NCBI GenBank assembly: GCA_016617855.1
Contig: JAECUM010033203.1
Span: 1-64,000, forward strand
Reading direction: 5' to 3'
DNA: 64,000 bases
Origin: Megalonaias nervosa
Lineage: Eukaryota > Mollusca > Bivalvia > Unionida > Unionidae
The translations under genes were made by a program, and so were the position numbers. Position 1 is the stretch's first letter; each line of letters begins with the position of its first letter. The notes under the pieces are model-generated. The model was not told the origin of the DNA. It was given only the letters and a program-made list of their open reading frames with translations, and ran no database searches. This document shows positions 59,764-64,000 of the stretch, one piece after another.

Positions 59764-59900
59764 ATGATGGACACTCAGAAGTACAGCCGTGACAAAATAA
59801 TCGATGCCGACCAACAGCTGCAAAATGAAATTACCAAGAGAACCGCCCTGATCGTGAAATACAAACGCGCATGAGATTGAAGAGCTTGAGAAAGGAAGTG
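59764..59900 (+). pseudogene. Polinton relic gene (KYKR protein)
   Basis: From ATG 59,764: YSRDKIIDADQQLQNEITKR, then LIVKYKRA and a TGA. The 9.0-9.35 kb fragment has the same segment and continues into a hydrophobic region, which is missing or scrambled here. Confidence 0.6.
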
Positions 59901-60042
59901 TTCCAATGAGCAAATACAACTTACATCTTACAAAATCATATGTTAACATATTTTTATCAAGATTTTTACTTAGTTGAAATTACAATCAATACATCTTCGT
60001 GTATAACTTAACAAGGTCATCTAACAAATAAATTAATGGGGG

Positions 60043-60357
60043 TTAATAGTATCCATCTATTTTGTTGGACTTTAAAAATTTATACTTGTCTGCCATGATG
60101 GTCGGTGTAGGAATCAGATACAAAACTATAGAGTAGATCACCAGATGAGCTTTACTTGCGGCAATGGTGCAAATTGTAGTATTTCTGATGCATCTTTTAT
60201 TATCATTGGAGAAAAGATATGACAATGTTCCACTTGTTGACATGTCGTGAAGAGTTAACTCCCTTTGCCAATACACAGTTTCTTGCATCCAATTGAGCTC
60301 CACTGGAAAAGCAGCAGGCAGGGTGAACAGACTTTTTGTCCGAGACCTTATTTTCAC
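60043..60357 (-). CDS. Hypothetical ORF between relic genes and virion module
   Basis: 104 intact codons starting MKIRSRTKSLFTLPAAFPVE, with a hydrophobic segment LVIYSIVLYLIPTPTIM (about residues 73-90). It is the only unbroken minus-strand frame of this size nearby. Not recognised. It could be an element gene or chance. Confidence 0.35.
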   Translation of the reverse strand: MKIRSRTKSLFTLPAAFPVELNWMQETVYWQRELTLHDMSTSGTLSYLFSNDNKRCIRNTTICTIAASKAHLVIYSIVLYLIPTPTIMADKYKFLKSNKIDGYY

Positions 60358-60529
60358 AAAATAACTGTTCCTACGTAGGCTGAAAAAACAATGTCAATAA
60401 CGCTAAACCGAACCTTCTAACAAACGGATAATAAATCGTTTGGGTTAGCTCATTTTTGTTATTTTATTTTTGACGTTTTGTTTTTATTTTATAGTGCGTT
60501 TAGTTTACTCGCCGGGTCAAATAATTTTG

Positions 60530-60556
60530 GTTGGTTCACCCTGCCTGCTGCTATAA
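60530..60556 (+). promoter_or_regulatory. TIR-tip-like motif overlapping a TATA-like box
   Basis: GGTTCACCCTGCCTGCTGCT followed by A matches 20 of 21 bases of the outer tip of the right TIR at 16,959-16,979, then passes directly into CTATAAATTAAAC. The virion module starts 31 bases further on. It is either a true element terminus or a shared promoter-like block. Confidence 0.55.
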
Positions 60557-60586
60557 ATTAAACAATTATTATAAATATTATTAATA

Positions 60587-61696
60587 ATGAATATTGGAGA
60601 ACCACATTCAGCTAAATTCGCTAGAGAGCGATTAGAGGCAATTAAAAAATATTTACCTGTTCGTGATTCTGTCAAGCAACAACTACAATCGCGTCAGGAT
60701 TCTCACGTTGAATTTGAAGAGGATACAAAACAATTATTTAAACCTATTACAGAAACCACTAAAGGTCTTCTTCCTACGTTAGAGAAAACCGCTGAAGCAA
60801 CTGGAAAAATAGCAGAAAGAATTAAAAAAAACAAAGAAGATTCTACGAGAACTTCCAGCCGAAATAGCTGCTGCTCAACCAATGCAAGAAATACTTGAAG
60901 GTATTGACCAAGCTCGTGCTGAAATAGGCGATATAAAAGATCGTATACCGGAATCAGAAAAAGAACCAGAAGCAAGAGCCAGGGTTAATTTGGTTGGTAA
61001 GTTACTATTGAATTTATTAGAAAAGCCGAAGATTTAAAATTAATTGAGATTGCTGTAAGAGATTATTATAATAGAAAACAATTTTTAAAATCTGACTTCG
61101 CTGATGATCCCGTAAATGAGGATACTTGGCACAAATGGATATTTCGCATATATTATGGCGTTAATCAAATTCGAAAAAATGATCCAAATTTTATTGACTA
61201 TAAAAATAAGATAGATAACTATATTGCACAACAACAACGATCACCAATACTATTATCACCACTATCACAACAACAATTATCGCTACGACAACGACAACCA
61301 GTCAGAACAATAAGTGAGGAAGAACGGCAAGACGCTCCGCTTAGTACAGAAACCGATGGGATAAAGAACAAAAAGAAAGATATGAAGAAGAAAAAAGGAG
61401 AAAAAAAAAGAGAAAAAGAAGAAGAAAAATATCTTTTTGAACATTATTTTGGTAAACCTTCTACTGGAAGCGGTCTTTCTACTGGAGGTAATCTTACTCC
61501 GTGTCCTAATAATGTCCTTGCTGATGTTGATCGATTAGAAATACTCATCGGAGGAAAACGAGCTGGTAATAATTCTCCAGAAATAATTAATGAAGCAGCT
61601 GATATTTGCAGACGGTTATTTACAGGCGGTATCATGGACGTTGATGTTTATCAGTCTTTTATTAATGAAATTGCCGATGACTACTACAGTGACTGA
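60587..61696 (+). pseudogene. Hypothetical virion-module gene, two frameshifts
   Basis: Starts MNIGEPHSAKFARERLEAIK, followed by a helical charged region. The frame shifts near 60,835 (poly-A tract), runs EIAAAQPMQEILEGIDQARA, and shifts again near 61,020. The last part (to the TGA at 61,694) has NEDTWHKWIFRIYYG, a Gln/Ser-rich linker, a Lys/Glu run, and RLEILIGGKRAGNNSPEI with FINEIADDYYSD. Apart from two shifts it is continuous for about 370 codons, much better preserved than the polymerase. Its place at the head of the capsid genes suggests a virion or scaffold-like protein. Family not recognised. Confidence 0.6.
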
Positions 61697-61760
61697 GTAT
61701 GTAATTAAATACAATTACTATAATAAAATGATCGTACATAGTACTCAACGTGGACCAACC

Positions 61761-62177
61761 ATGGTTAGGGTAATAAATTCACGATTACCAGTATACAAAA
61801 CAATCTACGGAGATGGACTAGGTGATGTTGTTCAGGGTCTATTTAGAAGGATAGCCCCAAAAGCAATACCGATTGCAAAGCAACTGGGAATGAAAGCTAT
61901 TGATGTTGTTCGTGAAAAAGGTATTGGTGCCGTGGGTAATCTCGTAAGTAAAGCATTTTCAGCAATCAAGGATAGACTAGCACGATTAATACGACGAAAA
62001 TCTCAACCACCAGTAAAATTACCTAGCACTGAAGTAATGCCAGCGAATATTAGTAAAAAAATAAATCAAGCTGCGAATCAAAAACTAGCAGAGTTGGCTA
62101 GTGTACCAATGTCAGAAAAAGAAAAAAATATAATCGCTAATCTGATAGCAGGAAGTGGTCTTCGTGTTAGACGATAG
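61761..62177 (+). CDS. Basic minor-capsid/core-like protein of the Polinton-like element
   Basis: An intact 138-residue ORF (start chosen at MVRVINSRLPVYK; an in-frame ATG at 61,728 would add 11 residues). After a short leader comes TIYGDGLGDVVQGLFRRIAP, an amphipathic region, a basic segment RLARLIRRKSQ (about 73-83), and a helical end NLIAGSGLRVRR. IYGD|G (residues 15-19) and IAGS|G (129-133) both fit the adenovirus-protease consensus (M/I/L)xGx|G, leaving a 114-residue middle. It resembles the minor capsid/core class of adenovirus-Polinton relatives. It lies between the hypothetical gene and the capsid gene, all on the plus strand with short gaps. Confidence 0.6.
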   Translation: MVRVINSRLPVYKTIYGDGLGDVVQGLFRRIAPKAIPIAKQLGMKAIDVVREKGIGAVGNLVSKAFSAIKDRLARLIRRKSQPPVKLPSTEVMPANISKKINQAANQKLAELASVPMSEKEKNIIANLIAGSGLRVRR

Positions 62178-62191
62178 CAAATATAATAAAG

Positions 62192-63580
62192 ATGTTCAAG
62201 CGCATATCTGATCCCGCATTTGACATGGACGCACCAGTACTCAAGGATGAGTCTGTGCGTGATTATCAATATTATTCTTATGACGCTCGCATTCCAGATC
62301 AGCGTGGACGAATTGAACTACAAGTTCAGGATACAAGTAGGTATTTCTTACCCGCTGAGGCATTTATTGAAGTAGAAGGTGAAATTTAAAATATCGCTAA
62401 TCCTGCAGTACCAGTAGCATATGGAGACAATGTTAGTGTCGGTTTTGTTAATAATGGTATCATGGCGTTATTTGATAGCGCTATGTATATGATTGACGGA
62501 AAAAATATTGAATCAATTCAGAAAGACGTTGATGTTGCTACAACAATATTGGGTTTAGCAAGATACAGCGACGATTATTCAAGATCGGCTGGCCCGTTTG
62601 TAAAAGATACTTCTAATTCTCCAGAGTATCAACAATATGAAATAGGACAACCAAGAAATTTTGCCAGAAACGCCAACGCTGATGTACAAAGTATGATTAT
62701 TAATGTAGATGCAGATTTCAACTTAGGATATAGATCACGTCGAGCAATGTTGCGTGGTGGAAGAAGAGCATTTTCATGTGCCATTCCACTGTCACATATT
62801 TTTGGATTTTGCAGAAATCTCAGAAAAGTCATTTTCGGAGCTAAGCATACAGTTGTACTTGTACGAAAAGCAACCGACGATGATGCAATCTGGCGACCCC
62901 CCGGTGTTGATGCAGATAAAGTAATTCTGACAAAACTTTCATTATGGATGCCAGTAATGACTCCATCAATATCTGAAGAAGATCGTCTACTCTCTTTTAT
63001 GAATCAAGGTGGTAAATCAGCGTTGTCATGGCTGAAAATGACCACAGATTCTATCCAGAGTAATATTAATGGTTTATTCACGTGGCAAATAGCTTCTCAG
63101 CAAGGTGTTTCTGCACCACGACATATATTTATTGCATTTCAAGATGCTGCACGAGTAAACAGTCAAAATCACAGTATTATGATATTTGACAATCTTGGTG
63201 TTTCCGAGGTTTCGTTGAGGATAAATGGACATCAAGAACCATCTGAGGATATTTTACTGAATATTGAACAAAATCATGTAGCACGTGCATATCACCGTCT
63301 AATGACGTTCATGGGGCGTGATCAAAATATTGATACTGGTTTACAAATATCACAACTGGATTTTACAACCTTATATCCAATTTATTACTTTTCGCTCGAA
63401 CATTTAGATTTAACCAGACAATCTGTAGTCGATATACATTTTCGAGCTCATGTTAATAGAGATATTGGAGCTGTTGCCAATTACAGAGCAATCGCTGTTA
63501 TACTCAGCGATAAATCAATGTTACTTGAAGGTGCTGGTGGACGAATGAGAGTTGTTGATGCTCCAGTAGAAAATATGTAA
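62192..63580 (+). pseudogene. Major-capsid-like protein (double jelly-roll type), one in-frame stop
   Basis: One frame runs from ATG 62,192 to the TAA at 63,578. The only break is a TAA at 62,387-62,389 (codon 66); the part after it is open from ATG 62,462 for 372 codons. Landmarks: DQRGRIELQVQDTSRYFLPA near the start, NNGIMALFDSAMYMIDGK, CAIPLSHIFGFCRNL (about 62,777-62,820), AKHTVVLVRK, DADKVILTKLSLWMP, and a C-terminus ending DAPVENM. This pattern fits the hexon-like major capsid family of Polinton/adintovirus-type elements. It is nearly intact, so it is younger or better kept than the polymerase region. Identification is from pattern, not from a search. Confidence 0.7.
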
Positions 63581-63610
63581 CACGTAATTAGATCATCTAT
63601 GATAATTATA

Positions 63611-64000
63611 ATGTCGTATAATCACGTTAGAGTTAATCTGACTCCTGGTCAGATTAAAAGGTTACAATCAGCATCAAAAGATAACTGTGGAATAAAAATA
63701 TCGCTAAAGAAAGAACAGATGAGCAGTTCAAATAAATTATCTCTTACAGAACGTCAGCTCAGGCATTTCAATGAAGCCAAAAAATCAAATAAAGGTATAA
63801 AACTTAATCTTTCTGCGGGTGCCATTAAAGACATCGCTAAGACGGGTGGTATATTTTCACTTCTTGCTGCTATAGCAGCATTAGTAGCCGCTGCAGCCCC
63901 AGCTGTTGCAAAAGCAGCTGCATTAGGCGCTGTTGGAACCGCTGCTGGAATAGCATTAAAGAAAGCAACGGGTCAGGGAATCATGCACGCGGAGAATCTA
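63611..64000 (+). CDS. Small hydrophobic virion protein (partial)
   Basis: The ORF starts at 63,611 and is still open at the window edge (130 codons seen). The first half has two similar units, VNLTPGQIKRLQSASKDNCG and KLSLTERQLRHFNEAKKSNKG, each ending in IKISL or IKLNL. Then come KTGGIFSLLAAIAALVAAAA, an Ala-rich hydrophobic segment (about 83-113) and KKATGQG. A relic of the same gene is at 21.1-21.4 kb in the other element. The Ala-rich amphipathic part could interact with membranes, as entry-associated minor proteins do. That role is inferred only. Confidence 0.65.
   Translation, partial: MSYNHVRVNLTPGQIKRLQSASKDNCGIKISLKKEQMSSSNKLSLTERQLRHFNEAKKSNKGIKLNLSAGAIKDIAKTGGIFSLLAAIAALVAAAAPAVAKAAALGAVGTAAGIALKKATGQGIMHAENL

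Overview
The window is non-coding-rich, AT-rich animal DNA: spliced genes with GT..AG introns, TATA promoters, many microsatellites, tRNA-derived SINEs and several classes of decayed transposon. The repeat content and the style of the secreted proteins suggest a mollusc or another lophotrochozoan. That is an inference; nothing here names a species. No rRNA, tRNA gene, CRISPR array or bacterial operon was seen.

Host genes. Two paralogous minus-strand genes encode small secreted proteins rich in Gly, Asn and Met. Gene A (promoter near 6.24 kb, coding exons at 5056-4975 and 1089-40) runs off the left edge. Gene B (promoter near 32.75 kb, coding exons 31541-31460, 29982-29065, 28708-28592 and 28072-27846) is complete at 447 codons. 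The two share a TATA box, a non-coding first exon, an 82-base signal-peptide exon, phase-1 introns throughout and a conserved upstream region of about 250 bases. They look like a tandem duplication of an extracellular structural-matrix protein gene.

Mobile DNA between the genes. From 10.05 to 19.43 kb lies a decayed minus-strand Ty3/Gypsy element with the unusual order gag-protease-integrase-RT-RNaseH (Gmr1-like). A 3.5 kb element with 161-base terminal inverted repeats and a 5-base target duplication is inserted in it. That element in turn contains a 5'-truncated CR1/Jockey-like LINE, so three layers are nested. From 19.72 to 26.93 kb lies a minus-strand relic of a Polinton/adintovirus-like element, split by a broken repeat-family gene at 22.3-24.0 kb. 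A third small Polinton fragment sits at 9.0-9.35 kb.

From 33 to 53 kb there is mostly gene-poor DNA with minisatellites, microsatellites, a solo LTR, two SINE or LINE fragments, a hAT-type non-autonomous element with a perfect 8-base duplication and a mariner-like remnant.

From 53.5 kb to the right edge lies the best Polinton-like segment. It starts with a SAP-like ORF, a heavily broken protein-primed DNA polymerase B, a tandem duplication of the polymerase end and several relic genes. From 60.59 kb comes a much better preserved virion module: a broken hypothetical gene, a basic minor-capsid/core-like protein flanked by adenain-type cleavage consensus sites, a major-capsid-like gene with a single in-frame stop, and a hydrophobic small protein that runs off the window.
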